NCBI RefSeq assembly: GCF_030063415.1
Contig: NZ_JASITA010000003.1
Location: 89,600-153,599, forward strand
Reading direction: 5' to 3'
DNA: 64,000 bases
DNA from: Streptomyces sp. H27-C3
GTDB taxonomy: Bacteria > Actinomycetota > Actinomycetes > Streptomycetales > Streptomycetaceae
Under the pieces are notes generated by a model that saw nothing but the letters and a program-made list of their open reading frames with translations, was not told where the DNA came from and did not search any database. This document shows, piece after piece, positions 30,117 through 40,400 of this stretch. The position numbers and the translations under genes were made by a program. Every line of letters begins with the position of its first letter. Position 1 is the stretch's first letter.

Positions 30117-30224
30117 TTCGTGCTGCCCATATGCGGCACTCTCCCGATGTGCCGTACCCCCCTGGGAAACGAGAGTTGAGGCATCGCACCGAGCGATACC
30201 GACAACCTCACCGGGGAGCACGCG

Positions 30225-30410
30225 ATGTTCGTTCACGAGATCCAGAAGATCAACCAGGCCGAGCTCATCCGCCGGGCCGACCAGGCCCGCCTCGTACGGC
30301 AGGCCGTCGCCGCCCGCCGTGCCGCTCGCCGGGCCGGCCGTCGATCGGCGGAGAACGCCCCCGAGGGGCCGGTGAGTTCGCTGCGCGGCCGCTTCGCCCG
30401 CGCCGCGTAA
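30225..30410 (+). CDS. Small basic conserved protein
   Basis: 61-residue protein starting at ATG 30225 with GGGGAG upstream. The N-terminal half is amphipathic (FVHEIQKINQAELIRRADQARL) and the middle is extremely basic ([12 protein letters not shown]). I recall similar short proteins in Streptomyces genomes but know no function. It ends 10 bp before the large LuxR-type regulator gene and may share its promoter. Confidence 0.65.
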   Translation: MFVHEIQKINQAELIRRADQARLVRQAVAARRAARRAGRRSAENAPEGPVSSLRGRFARAA

Positions 30411-30420
30411 CGGCCGCGCG

Positions 30421-33400
30421 ATGACCGCCGTACCGCTGACTGCCGCACCACTGACCGTCGTGCCGGTCACGGGCGGCGCACCGGCCGCGCTGTCGGACCT
30501 CTGTGCGATGCTCAGCGATGTGGATACCAAGTCCGTCAGCCCGGTGTTCGTCGGCCGAGCCGACGAACTGGCCCAACTCACCGACGCGCTCGCCCGCGCC
30601 ACCGCGGGCGAGCCGCAGACCCTGCTCGTGGGCGGTGAGGCCGGGGTCGGCAAGACCCGCCTCATCGAGGAGTTCCTCTCGGCGGCCTGCCGCGAAGGCG
30701 TGGTCGTCGCGGAGGGCGGCTGCGTCGAAATCGGCGCGGAGGGGCTGCCGTTCGCCCCGTTCTCCACCGCGCTGCGCGCCCTGCGCCGCCGCCTCCCCGA
30801 CGAAGTCGCCACCGCCGCCGCGGGCCAGGAGGGCGAGCTGGCCAGGCTGCTGCCCGAGCTGGGGGAGACCACGCGCGGTCAGCACACCGAGGACGGCATG
30901 ACGCGCCTCTTCGAGCTGACGGTCCGCCTGCTGGAGCGGATAGCCACCGACCGGCCCGTCGTCCTGGTCCTGGAGGACCTGCACTGGGCCGACGCCTCGA
31001 CCCGCCACCTCCTCGAATACATCTTCCGTACGCTGCGCCGGGGCCGCCTGGTCGTGGTCGGCACCTACCGCGCGGACGACATCCACCGCCGCCACCCCCT
31101 GCGCCCCCTCCTCGCCGAGCTGGACCGGCTGCGCACCGTGCGCCGCCTGGAGCTCTCCCGCTTCAACCGCGCCGAGGTGCACCGCCAGCTGACGGGCATC
31201 CTCGCCGCCGAACCGGCACCCGACCTGGTCGACGAGGTCTTCGCCCGCTCCGACGGCAACGCGTTCTTCGTCGAGGAACTGGCCACCGCGGCCGGCCAGG
31301 GCTGCCGCACCGGCCTCACCGAATCCCTGCGCGACCTGCTGCTCGTACGGGTCGAAGCACTGCCCGATGACGCCCAGAAGGCCGCCAGGATCGTCGCCGA
31401 AGGCGGCTCCACCGTCGAGTACCCGCTGCTGCTCGCCGTCGCCCGCCTCGCCGAGGACGACCTCATCGAGGCACTGCGGGCCGCCGTCGGCGCCAAGCTG
31501 CTGCTCGCGACCCCGGACGGCGACGGCTACCGCTTCCGGCACTCACTGGTGCGCGAGGCCGTCAGCGACGACCTGCTGCCCGGCGAGCGCTCCCGCCTCA
31601 ACCGGCGCTACGCCGAGGCGCTGGAGGCCGACCCCTCACTCGTACGCTCCGACGAACGCTCCACCCGCCTCGCCAGCTACTGGTACGCCGCCCACGATGC
31701 CGCCAAGGCGCTGCCCGCGGTGCTCCGTGCCTCCGTCGAGGCCCGCCGCCGGCACGCCTACTCCGAGCAACTGCGGCTGCTTGAGCGGGCGATGGAGCTG
31801 TGGGACGACGCCCCCGACGAGGTCCGCGCCGTACTGCGCCCCATCGACTACGCCGAGGTCTACCCGGCCTGCGGACCCAGCTGCGACTGCGACCCCGAGA
31901 ACACCCCGCTGAGCTATCTCGACCTGATGGCCGAGGCGACGATCGCGGGCCGGTTCGGTGGGGAGCGCGAGCGGGCTCTGAAGATCGCCAAGAAGGCGGT
32001 CCGGCTGTTGCACGACGAGAGCAGTGACGACTCCCTGCGCGCTGCCTGGTTCTGGCTCCAGCGCTCGAAGCTCATCTCGACCCTGGCGCGCGGCGACGGC
32101 TGGGCGGAGCTCAGCACCGCGCAGGAACTGGTACGCGGCCTGCCGCCGTCCGCCGTCCACGCGGAGGTCCTGGTGCACGTCGCGTCCTGGGGCATGCTGC
32201 ACGAGCCCGGCCCCGACACCATCGCCGCCGCCGAACAGGCCGTGGAGTACGCACGGATGGTCGGTGTCGAGGAGACCGAGCTCTCCGCCCGGCTCACTCG
32301 CGCCGGCCTGACGGTCGACGCCGGCGACATCGAGGGCGGCCTCGCTGAGCTGTATACCGTCAGTGAGCGGGCCGCCGAGCTGGGTCTGACCAAGCTGGTG
32401 AGCCGCTGCCACGTCAACATCCCCTCGCATCTGGAGGCCCTGGGACGGTCCGGGGAAGCGGTCGAAACCGCCACCGCAGGCGTCACGTACACCCGGAAGT
32501 ACGGGCTGGTGGACAGCGAGGCCTGGGTCCGGGGGAATCTGGCCGAGTCGCTCTTCTCGCTCGGCCGCTGGGACGAGTCGGCCGAGCAGGCCGACCGCAT
32601 CGAGCGCGCCCGCCCCAGCAGCAAGCCGCGGGGAGCCGCCGCCTGGCGGCTGGCCGAGCTGACCCTGGCCCGCGGTGATGTGGCCGCGGCGGCCCAGCAG
32701 CTGGCGATCGCCAACGGCCACTACGGCAGCCACGACCCGATGCCCCAGCACTCCATCCCGCTGGGCCGGGTCGAGCTGGGCCTCGCGGCGGCCAACGGCC
32801 GCGTCCTGGACGTCCGCGCCGCCCTGGCGCGCGGCGCCACGGCGGGTTTCCCGCTCGGCACACACCGCTACGCCTGGCCGCTGCTGCTGGAGGCCGCCGT
32901 CGCCGAGGCGGAGGCCCGCGGGCTCCCAGTGGCGGAAGCGGGCCGGGCCGAAGCGCTGGCGGTGATCCGCGCCGGGGCCAAGCGCCTCGCCACACCGGTG
33001 CCGCTCTGGTGCGCGTACGCGCGCTGGGTACAGGCCGAGCTGCGCCGGGCCGAGGGCCGCGACACCCCGGACGACTGGGCCGAGGTCGTCACCGAGCTTG
33101 AGCCGCTCGACCGTCCGTACGACCTCGCCCGGGTCCGGCTGCGCCGGGCGGAAGCCCTGCTCACGGCCTCGGGGCCGGCCGGCCCCGACGCCGATGCGCG
33201 CGACCGGGCGACGGAGCTGCTGCGGGGTGCCCACGCCGTCGCCGAGCGGCTGGGCGCCCGCCCGCTCGGCGAGAGCATCGCCCTGCTCGCCCAGCGTGCC
33301 CGGCTGCCCCTGACCCCGGCCACCGTGCTCCCTGCCCCCGCCGAGGGCGCGGCGGGCTCGCTGGGGCTGACGCCGCGCGAGCAGGACGTCCTGCGCCTGG

Positions 33401-33615
33401 TCGCGGCGGGCCGCAGCAACCGGCAGATCGCCGAGGAGCTCTACATCTCACCCAAGACGGCGAGCGTCCACGTCTCCAACATCCTCGGCAAGCTGGGCGT
33501 CGCGGGCCGCGGTGAGGCGGCGGCCGTGGCGCACCGGCTGCGGCTCTTCACTGACGTGCCGGCCCAGGATCGCCAGGATCGTCGGACGGGTCGGGTGGAT
33601 CAGGCAGCCGTATGA
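30421..33615 (+). CDS. Large LuxR-family (LAL-type) ATP-binding regulator
   Basis: 1064-residue regulator with an N-terminal AAA-type ATPase (Walker A GGEAGVGKTRLIEE near residue 73, Walker B VVLVLEDLHWAD near 180), a long helical repeat middle section of TPR character (about 400-950), and a C-terminal LuxR helix-turn-helix (LTPREQDVLRLVAAGRSNRQIA, then SPKTASVHVSNILGKLGV). These proteins act as ATP-dependent transcription activators. The start is uncertain: ATG 30421 gives the full length, but ATG 30508 (MLSDVDTKSVSPVFVGRADE) begins closer to the conserved fold. A CGPSCDCDPENTP cluster of three cysteines near residue 483 is conspicuous. Its 3' end overlaps the convergent DUF6191-like gene by 68 bp. 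Confidence 0.9.
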   Translation: MTAVPLTAAPLTVVPVTGGAPAALSDLCAMLSDVDTKSVSPVFVGRADELAQLTDALARATAGEPQTLLVGGEAGVGKTRLIEEFLSAACREGVVVAEGGCVEIGAEGLPFAPFSTALRALRRRLPDEVATAAAGQEGELARLLPELGETTRGQHTEDGMTRLFELTVRLLERIATDRPVVLVLEDLHWADASTRHLLEYIFRTLRRGRLVVVGTYRADDIHRRHPLRPLLAELDRLRTVRRLELSRFNRAEVHRQLTGILAAEPAPDLVDEVFARSDGNAFFVEELATAAGQGCRTGLTESLRDLLLVRVEALPDDAQKAARIVAEGGSTVEYPLLLAVARLAEDDLIEALRAAVGAKLLLATPDGDGYRFRHSLVREAVSDDLLPGERSRLNRRYAEALEADPSLVRSDERSTRLASYWYAAHDAAKALPAVLRASVEARRRHAYSEQLRLLERAMELWDDAPDEVRAVLRPIDYAEVYPACGPSCDCDPENTPLSYLDLMAEATIAGRFGGERERALKIAKKAVRLLHDESSDDSLRAAWFWLQRSKLISTLARGDGWAELSTAQELVRGLPPSAVHAEVLVHVASWGMLHEPGPDTIAAAEQAVEYARMVGVEETELSARLTRAGLTVDAGDIEGGLAELYTVSERAAELGLTKLVSRCHVNIPSHLEALGRSGEAVETATAGVTYTRKYGLVDSEAWVRGNLAESLFSLGRWDESAEQADRIERARPSSKPRGAAAWRLAELTLARGDVAAAAQQLAIANGHYGSHDPMPQHSIPLGRVELGLAAANGRVLDVRAALARGATAGFPLGTHRYAWPLLLEAAVAEAEARGLPVAEAGRAEALAVIRAGAKRLATPVPLWCAYARWVQAELRRAEGRDTPDDWAEVVTELEPLDRPYDLARVRLRRAEALLTASGPAGPDADARDRATELLRGAHAVAERLGARPLGESIALLAQRARLPLTPATVLPAPAEGAAGSLGLTPREQDVLRLVAAGRSNRQIAEELYISPKTASVHVSNILGKLGVAGRGEAAAVAHRLRLFTDVPAQDRQDRRTGRVDQAAV

Positions 33616-33748
33616 CGACCTTCCCGGAGGTGAGGTCCATCCGGCCTCGCCCCGGGTCGCTGTCGCCCAGGTCGACCCGGCTCTGGGCGAGCCGGTTGCG
33701 TTCGTCGTCGGTGTGCTTGCGCCCCGGTGCGAAGAATTCCTCGAACAT
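33548..33748 (-). CDS. Short DUF6191-like protein
   Basis: 66-residue protein starting at ATG 33748 (MFEEFFAPGRKHTDDERNRL), with the GDSDPGRGRMDLTSGKVVIRLP segment that I associate with the DUF6191 family of short actinobacterial proteins, followed by a Pro/Asp-rich end. It is convergent with the LuxR-type gene and the last 23 codons overlap its 3' end. The conserved part lies outside the overlap, which supports it being real, the overlapped tail being an extension. Confidence 0.6.
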   Translation of the reverse strand: MFEEFFAPGRKHTDDERNRLAQSRVDLGDSDPGRGRMDLTSGKVVIRLPDPPDPSDDPGDPGPARQ

Positions 33749-33853
33749 GCGGCCCCCTGTCTCGGGTTCTCCGCTCCAGCGTAGACAACCCGTCCCGGAA
33801 ACGGGCAAAGGGGGAAGGAGCAGGGGGCACGGGGCCTGAGGTGGGCGCTGCGC

Positions 33854-35035
33854 CTACTTCACCTCCAGCCTCAGGATCTTGTCGTCCTCCGGCTCCGGCG
33901 TCCCCCGGCTGTCCGTCTCGTTCGTGACCAGCCACAGCTGGTCGCCGCCCGCCGCCACCACCGTGCGCAGCCGCCCGTGCTCGCCCGCCAGGAACGGCTC
34001 GGGGTCGGCCACCGGCTCGGTTCCCGCCAGCGGAATCCGCCACAGCCGCTCGCCCCGCAGACCCGCCATCCAGATCGAGCCCTCGGCGTACGCGATACCG
34101 CTCGGCGAGGCCTCGGACGTCTTCCACTGCGCGACCGGGTCCACGAACCCGTCCCGGTTTCCCTCGCCCTCCACCTCGGGCCAGCCGTAGTTCTTGCCCG
34201 GCTGGATCTGATTGAGCTCGTCCCAGGTGTTCTGGCCGAACTCCGCGGCCCACAGCCGCTTCTCGGAGTCCCAGGCCAGCCCCTGAACATTGCGGTGCCC
34301 GTACGAGTAGACGACCGAGTCCGCCTCCGGATTGCCGTGCACGGGGTCGCCGTCCGGGGTCATCCGCAGGATCTTCCCGGCCAGTGACTTCTTGTCCTGC
34401 GCCAGCCCGTCCTCACCCGTCTCGCCGGTCCCCGCGTACAGCATCCCGTCCGGGCCGAAGGCGATCCGGCCACCGTTGTGGATGGTCCCCTTCGGGATGC
34501 CCTTGAAGATCGTGTCGGGTGCGCCCAACTGCTGCCCCGCCGGCTTCTTCTCGTCGTACTGCATGCGGGCGATGCGGTTGTCGGACGCGGTGGTGAAGTA
34601 CGCGTAGACCATGCCGTCGGTGGCGAAGTCGGGGGAGACGGCCAGGCCCATCAGGCCGCCCTCACCGGCCGGTGAGGACCCGCCGACCGAACCGGCCTCG
34701 GTCTTCTTGCCGGTCTCGCCGTCCACCCGGGTGATCGTGCCCTCGTCGCGCGAGGAGACCAGCAGGTCGCCTTCCGGCAGCGGAGCCAGCCCCCAGGGCG
34801 ACTTGAGGCCCTCGGTGAGCGTGCCCGCCACCTTCACCGAGCCCTTCGCGGGCGGTGGTTCGGCCTCGGCCCCGCTCTTCGGCGGCGAGGATGACGGCGA
34901 GGCCGTCCCGTTGCCCGACGGAGTGGACGCCGAGCTCCTGTCTCCGCCGGGCGTCCCCTCCTGCGGGTCCGAGCAGCCCGCCGCGAGCAGGAGGGCGGAG
35001 GCAGTCAATACAGCTGTCACAGCAGGTCGTTGCAC
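33854..35035 (-). CDS. PQQ-dependent sugar (aldose/sorbosone) dehydrogenase-like lipoprotein
   Basis: 393-residue secreted protein. The N-terminus is a lipoprotein signal with lipobox LLLAAGC near residue 19, then a Ser/Pro/Gly-rich linker. The beta-propeller shows SPWGLAPLPEGDLLVSSRDEG (in part), the catalytic His in GTIHNGGRIAFGPDG, YGHRNVQGLAWD and LWAAEFGQNTWDELN, all typical of soluble glucose dehydrogenase/YliI proteins. Start chosen is GTG 35035 with GAAGGGA 8 nt upstream. Location is the outer face of the membrane. Confidence 0.9.
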   Translation of the reverse strand: MQRPAVTAVLTASALLLAAGCSDPQEGTPGGDRSSASTPSGNGTASPSSSPPKSGAEAEPPPAKGSVKVAGTLTEGLKSPWGLAPLPEGDLLVSSRDEGTITRVDGETGKKTEAGSVGGSSPAGEGGLMGLAVSPDFATDGMVYAYFTTASDNRIARMQYDEKKPAGQQLGAPDTIFKGIPKGTIHNGGRIAFGPDGMLYAGTGETGEDGLAQDKKSLAGKILRMTPDGDPVHGNPEADSVVYSYGHRNVQGLAWDSEKRLWAAEFGQNTWDELNQIQPGKNYGWPEVEGEGNRDGFVDPVAQWKTSEASPSGIAYAEGSIWMAGLRGERLWRIPLAGTEPVADPEPFLAGEHGRLRTVVAAGGDQLWLVTNETDSRGTPEPEDDKILRLEVK

Positions 35036-35273
35036 GGTACAGATCCCTTCGACGGCACCAGCTCTACTGTTCATACACCGCTGCCGCGCCCAAGGTTCCC
35101 GATCATCCGGTCCGACTACTCACTCCCACGCACCACGGCGCCCGCCCGTGGCGCCGCCGATCACTCCCGGGAACCGGTCTCGCCGCCGCTCAGCCCCACG
35201 CCACGAATCAGCGCGCCGCCGGTGTTGCCGCCACCCGGTCCCGCGCGGCACGGCTCGTCCCGTGTTCCCGCGC

Positions 35274-36266
35274 TCAGTCCCAGGAACCGCGCGCGGCCGG
35301 CAGCGCCGCGATCTCCGCGAAGTCCTCCGCCGTCAGCCGCAGCCCGGCCGCCCCCGCGTTCTGCGTCACCCACTGCTCCCGCTTGGCGCCCGGCACGGGC
35401 ACCACCTGCCGTCCGCAGCCCAGCACCCACGCCAGCGCGACCTGTGCCGGTGTCGCCGCGTGCCGCTCCGCGATCCGCCGCAGCCCCGCCACCACCGGCT
35501 GGTTCGCCGCCATCATCTCGGCGGTGAACCGCGGATGACGGGCGCGTACGTCGTCGGGCTCGAAGCCCTGACCCGGCTTCAGCGTCCCGGTGAGGAAGCC
35601 GTTGCCCAGCGGCATCGCGGCCAGAAAACCGATCCCGTGCGCCTCGCACCACGGCAGCAGCGACGCCAGCGCGTCCGGCGACCACACCGAGAGCTCGGCC
35701 TCCACCGCGCTGACCGGAAAGACCTGCTGCAACCGCCGCAGCTGCCGGATCGTCCCGTCGTGCAGCGGTGCGCCGGAGCGCCGCGAGGCCCGCGCGCCCA
35801 CCGCGCACACCCCGAGCGCCCGCACCTTCCCCGCCCGCACCAGGTCCGCCATCGCGCCCCAGGTCTCCTCGACCGGCACCTCCGGATCGGGCCGGTGCAA
35901 CTGGTAGAGGTCGATCACATCGGTCTGCAACCGCCGTAGTGAGGCGTCACAGGCCCGCCGAATGTACCCGGGCCGCCCATTGGCCACGATGTGCTGGTCC
36001 CCGACGAGCAGCCCGCACTTGGTCGACACGAAGGCATCCGCGCGCCGCTCCTTGAGGACCCGTCCCACCAACAGTTCATTGGTGAAGGGCCCATACATGT
36101 CGGCCGTGTCGAGCAGGCTCGACCCCTGGTCGAGCGCGGCGTGCACGGTACGCGACGACCTGTCCCCGCGCTGCTGCGAGCCGGTGTACGCCCAGCTCAT
36201 CGGCATGCATCCGAGTCCGATCGCGCCCACTTCGAGGGCTGTCGCACCGATTGTCCTGCGCTCCAA
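35274..36266 (-). CDS. Aldo/keto reductase
   Basis: 330-residue NADPH-dependent oxidoreductase with the TIM-barrel tetrad: Asp and Tyr in LLDTADMYGP near residues 56-61, Lys in FVSTKCGL near 85, His in YQLHRPDP near 125. The cofactor end motif VVPVPGAKREQWVTQNAGAAGL is present. Start assigned to TTG 36266 (LERRTIGATALEVG), 10 nt after GGGAGGGG. Divergent from the hydroxyacid dehydrogenase gene (90 bp). Substrate unknown. The 238 bp after its stop, up to the sugar dehydrogenase start, show no gene. Confidence 0.85.
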   Translation of the reverse strand: MERRTIGATALEVGAIGLGCMPMSWAYTGSQQRGDRSSRTVHAALDQGSSLLDTADMYGPFTNELLVGRVLKERRADAFVSTKCGLLVGDQHIVANGRPGYIRRACDASLRRLQTDVIDLYQLHRPDPEVPVEETWGAMADLVRAGKVRALGVCAVGARASRRSGAPLHDGTIRQLRRLQQVFPVSAVEAELSVWSPDALASLLPWCEAHGIGFLAAMPLGNGFLTGTLKPGQGFEPDDVRARHPRFTAEMMAANQPVVAGLRRIAERHAATPAQVALAWVLGCGRQVVPVPGAKREQWVTQNAGAAGLRLTAEDFAEIAALPAARGSWD

Positions 36267-36356
36267 CTGCCCGTACCCCTCCCTCTGCCGCTCCCCAAAG
36301 CTAACCCCCGCGCCACCCCGCTCTTCGCACAGCCCTCTTCGCATAACCTCCTGACC

Positions 36357-37295
36357 ATGGCTTCTGACGTATGGCTCCCTTTTCGGGCCGATGAGATCGA
36401 CGGGCTCCCCGAGGGCCTCAACTACCACTTCTGGGACGGCGACAAGAACTACCCCGCCGACCCGGCGGACTGCGACTTCCACGTCGTCCCGTACCTGAAG
36501 GGCCCCGAGGTCGCGGTGCGTCCTCTCGCCGCGATGACGAAGGTGCGCGTCGTCCAGACCCTCTCCGCGGGGATCGACCACGTCCTGCCGGGACTTGGCG
36601 ACCTGCACGCGGGCGTGCGGCTCTGCAACGCGAAGGGCGTGCACGAGGCCAGTACCGCCGAGCTCACCCTCGCCCTGATCCTCGCCTCACTGCGCGGCAT
36701 CCCCCGCTTCGTACACGGCCAGGACAAGCAGGAATGGCGGGAGGGCTTCTACCCCGCCCTCGCCGACAAGTCCGTCCTGATCGTCGGCTACGGATCGATC
36801 GGTGCCGCCATCGAGGACCGGCTCACGCCCTTCGAGTGTGCGCGGGTGGCGCGCGTCGCGCGCTCCGCCCGGACAACAGAGCGCGGGCCCGTGCATCCAC
36901 TGGCGGAGCTGCCCGAACTGCTCCCGACAGCCGATGTGGTGATCCTTTCCACCCCCCTCACCGACGACACCCGGGGCCTGGTGGACGCCGGTTTCCTGTC
37001 CCGCATGAAGGACGGGGCGCTGCTGGTGAACGTCGCACGCGGACCCGTCGTCGACACCCGGGCCCTCCTCGCCGAACTGGAATCGGGCCGGCTGTGCGCC
37101 GCTCTCGACGTCACCGACCCCGAGCCGCTCCCCGCAGGCCACCCGCTGTGGCACGCCCCCGGACTTCTCATCAGCCCCCATGTCGGCGGCAGCACCTCGG
37201 CGTTCGCGCCCCGCGCCAAGCGCCTGCTGGCCGACCAGCTCACCCGGTTCGCCGCCGGGGAACCGCTGCACAACATCGTCCTCACCACGGGCTGA
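36357..37295 (+). CDS. D-2-hydroxyacid dehydrogenase family protein
   Basis: 312-residue NAD-dependent dehydrogenase. Rossmann motif VGYGSIGAAIEDRL near residue 143, catalytic Arg in VNVARGPVVD near 225, Glu in DPEPLPAGHPLW near 253, and His in SPHVGG near 273. The second Rossmann strand has Arg/Ser (ARSARTT), hinting at NADP use. ATG 36357 has no ribosome site. The gene stands alone in front of cdgF; substrate not inferable. Confidence 0.88.
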   Translation: MASDVWLPFRADEIDGLPEGLNYHFWDGDKNYPADPADCDFHVVPYLKGPEVAVRPLAAMTKVRVVQTLSAGIDHVLPGLGDLHAGVRLCNAKGVHEASTAELTLALILASLRGIPRFVHGQDKQEWREGFYPALADKSVLIVGYGSIGAAIEDRLTPFECARVARVARSARTTERGPVHPLAELPELLPTADVVILSTPLTDDTRGLVDAGFLSRMKDGALLVNVARGPVVDTRALLAELESGRLCAALDVTDPEPLPAGHPLWHAPGLLISPHVGGSTSAFAPRAKRLLADQLTRFAAGEPLHNIVLTTG

Positions 37296-37383
37296 GGGCG
37301 ACGCAGACCGGACACCCCGAAGGCGTCCGCGGACACGCTCCGAAGCCGCCCGGACGCACCGATTTTCAGCCAAACCCCCGCCC

Positions 37384-37398
37384 GTTACGCAGAGTAGA
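37384..37398. promoter_or_regulatory. Candidate BldD binding site upstream of cdgF
   Basis: GTTACGCAGAGTAGA fits the published BldD pattern nTnACnC(A/T)GnGTnAn at every defined position but one (the A before the last base is G). It is about 105 bp before the chosen cdgF start. BldD is the c-di-GMP-responsive master repressor of Streptomyces development and several diguanylate cyclase genes are its targets. Assignment is by pattern only. Confidence 0.6.
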
Positions 37399-37489
37399 GA
37401 ACCTATGTCCCTGAGTGACGGGACTGGTGTATCGTCCCGACCAAGGGGCTGCGCCGCGCACCACCACGGCGCTGGGGAGCGAACGGACT

Positions 37490-40400
37490 GTGAGGGGGGC
37501 GACGGGCGATGCACGGCCAATGGGCGAACAATCCGACGCAGCGGGGCCACCTACGACAACCCTCGTGCGATCCGAGGGCCAGACCGGGCCCGCACCGGCT
37601 CCGGGCGTCCCGGGGTCCGGGCTCCCTGGTGGCCCGGTGACCGCCCCGGGAGCACTCCTCACCCGGCGGCCGGTCTCCGGCAGCGGAGCGGGGCTGCACT
37701 CCCAGCTTCTTCTGGCACTGATCTGCGGAGGCTATGCCGCTGGCGCTGCCCTCGGCTGGGGATCCCCGGAACTCGCCCTCTTCATGGGCGACTTCGGCCT
37801 CGCAGTCGCCGCCTTGATCGCCGCGGTGTCCTGTTTCCTCTACGCGCGCGCGAGAGAGAGCCGCTTTCGGCCGGCCTGGCTGCTGTTCTCCGTCTCCTCC
37901 GCGATGGCCGCCTGCGGCAACGCGGTCTGGGGCTGGTACGAGGTCGTGCTGGAGATCGAGGTCCCCTCGCCCTCCTTCGCCGACTTCTTCTTCCTCTGCT
38001 TCGGGCCGCCCGCCATCGTCGGGCTGCTCGTCCTCGCCAAGCGGCCCGTCACCCGGGCCGGCTGGGTCTGCCTCGCGCTGGACTCCTGGCTCATCGGCGG
38101 CTCGCTGCTCACCCTTTCCTGGAGCCTCGCCCTCGCGCACACGGCGCACTTCCAGGGCGAGAGCGTGTCCCACGCCGCGCTCTCCCTCGCCTATCCGCTG
38201 CTCGACATCGCGCTGGTCAGCATGGTCCTCGCGCTGCACTTCCGGCGGTCCAACGCCAACCGCGCCGCGATCAACACCGCCATCGCCGCCCTCGCCATGA
38301 CCGTCCTGTGCGACGCGCTGTTCACCTCGCCCCTACTGCGTGAGAACTACCGCTCGGGCCAGCTTCTCGACGCGGGCTGGTTCGCCGGCTCGCTGCTCCT
38401 CGCCTACGCGCCCTGGGGCGCGCGTCGCGCGGGGCAGTGGGGGGAGGACGCTCCGTACCACCGGGGCACCCGCAGTCCCGGCAGCCGGCCCATCGGCGGC
38501 TCCCTGGCCGCCCTCACGCCGTATCTCGCCGCCGCGGTCTGCACGCTCGGCATCCTCTACAACGTGACCGAGGGCCGCCGCGTCGACCGCGTGGTGGTCT
38601 TCACCGGATGCACGGTCGTGCTCGCGCTGGTCGTGCGCCAGGGCATCATGCTCGTCGACAACATCTCCCTCACCCAGGAGCTGGCGCAGAAGGAGAACCA
38701 CTTCCGCTCCCTGGTCCAGGGATCGAGCGACGTCATCATGATCGCCGCGCCCACCGGGATCCTGCGGTACGTCAGCCCGGCCGCCTCCGGGGTCTACGGG
38801 CGGGACGCCGAGGAGCTGATCGGCTCCGAGCTCGCCTCGCTGATCCACCCCGAGGATCTGGGCCGCGTGGTCCATGAGGTGCGCCGCTTTCTGGCCACTC
38901 CACCGTCGGAGGAACCGACCACCCGTATGGAGTGCCGCTTCAAATCGGGTACGGGGGAGTGGCTCAATGTCGAGTCCACGGTCAACCGCCACCAGGGCGG
39001 CCTGATCTTCAACAGCCGCGACGTGACCGAACGGGTTCGCCTGCAGGCGCAGTTGCAGCACAACGCCGAGCACGACCCGCTCACCGACCTGCCCAACCGC
39101 GCCCTGTTCACCGCGCGCGTCCGTCAGGCGCTGGGCGGACGCCGGGTCTGCGATCCGGGCACCGCCGTGCTCTACATCGACCTCGACGGATTCAAGGCGG
39201 TGAACGACACCATCGGTCATCAGGCAGGCGACGAGCTGCTGATCCAGGCCGCCCGCCGCCTCCAGGACTCCGTACGGTCCGGGGACACCGCGGCCCGGCT
39301 GGGCGGTGACGAATTCGCCGCGCTGATCCTGGGCGAGGGCTCCCACGACCAGGCCTCACGGGAGTGCCAGGTGCACGAGATCGCCGACCGGCTGCGGCTG
39401 ATGCTCTCCCAGCCGTACAAGATCGACGGCCATGAGGTGCGGGTCGCCGCGTCCATCGGGGTGGCCTTCGCCGAGCACGGCGTCACCCCCACGGACCTGA
39501 TGCGCAACGCCGACCTCGCCATGTACCGCGCGAAGGCGGGCGGCAAGGACCGGGTCGAGCTGTACGCACCGCAGATGCAGGCCGAGGTAGTCCGCAAGAC
39601 CGAGCTGGCCGCCCGACTGCGCACCGCGTTGAACGAGGGCGAGTTCGCGCTGCTCCACCAGCCGGTGGTGAGCCTCACCACCGGCCGGGTCGCCGCCGTC
39701 GCCGCCCAGGCCCGCTGGCGCTCCACCCAGGGCATCCTCTTCACGCCCGCCGAGTTCCTGCGGGGCGCCGACGACAACGACCGCACCGCCGAGCTGGGCC
39801 GCTGGCTGCTGGAGGAGGCCGTCGAGCAGGCCGCCGAGCGCAACCGCGCGGGCCACCCGGTGCCCGTCGCGGTCCGGCTCTCGGCGCGCAGGCTGGTGGA
39901 CCGGTCCATGCCGCTCGGCTCGATCGAGGCCCTCCTCACCCGGCACGGGCTGCCGTCGGGGGCCCTGATGATCGAGCTGGCCGACAGCGACCCGCGGTTC
40001 TCCTTCGATGAGCTGGAGCGGCGCCTGGTGGCGCTGCGCAGGCTCGGCGTCCGTATCGCGCTGGACGGCTTCGGCAGTGGCTATGCCGCCATCAACGCAC
40101 TGCGCAGGCTCCCCATCGACGTACTGAAACTGGACCGCGGTCTGGTCGAGGGCGTCGTGGAGTCCGCCAGGCTGCACAAGATCACCAGTGGGCTGCTCCG
40201 GATCGCCGGCGACCTCGGCATGCAGTCCGTGGCGGACGGCGTGGACGTACCCGAGCAGGTGATCGCCCTGCGCTCCATGGGCTGCACCCATGGCCAGGGC
40301 ATGGCCTTCTCCGGGCCGCTCGACGAGTACCGGCTGCGCCGCGCGCTGGTGCGCGGCGACTTCTCGGTGCCCGGAGGCGCGCCGGAGCCGGTGCTGGTGG

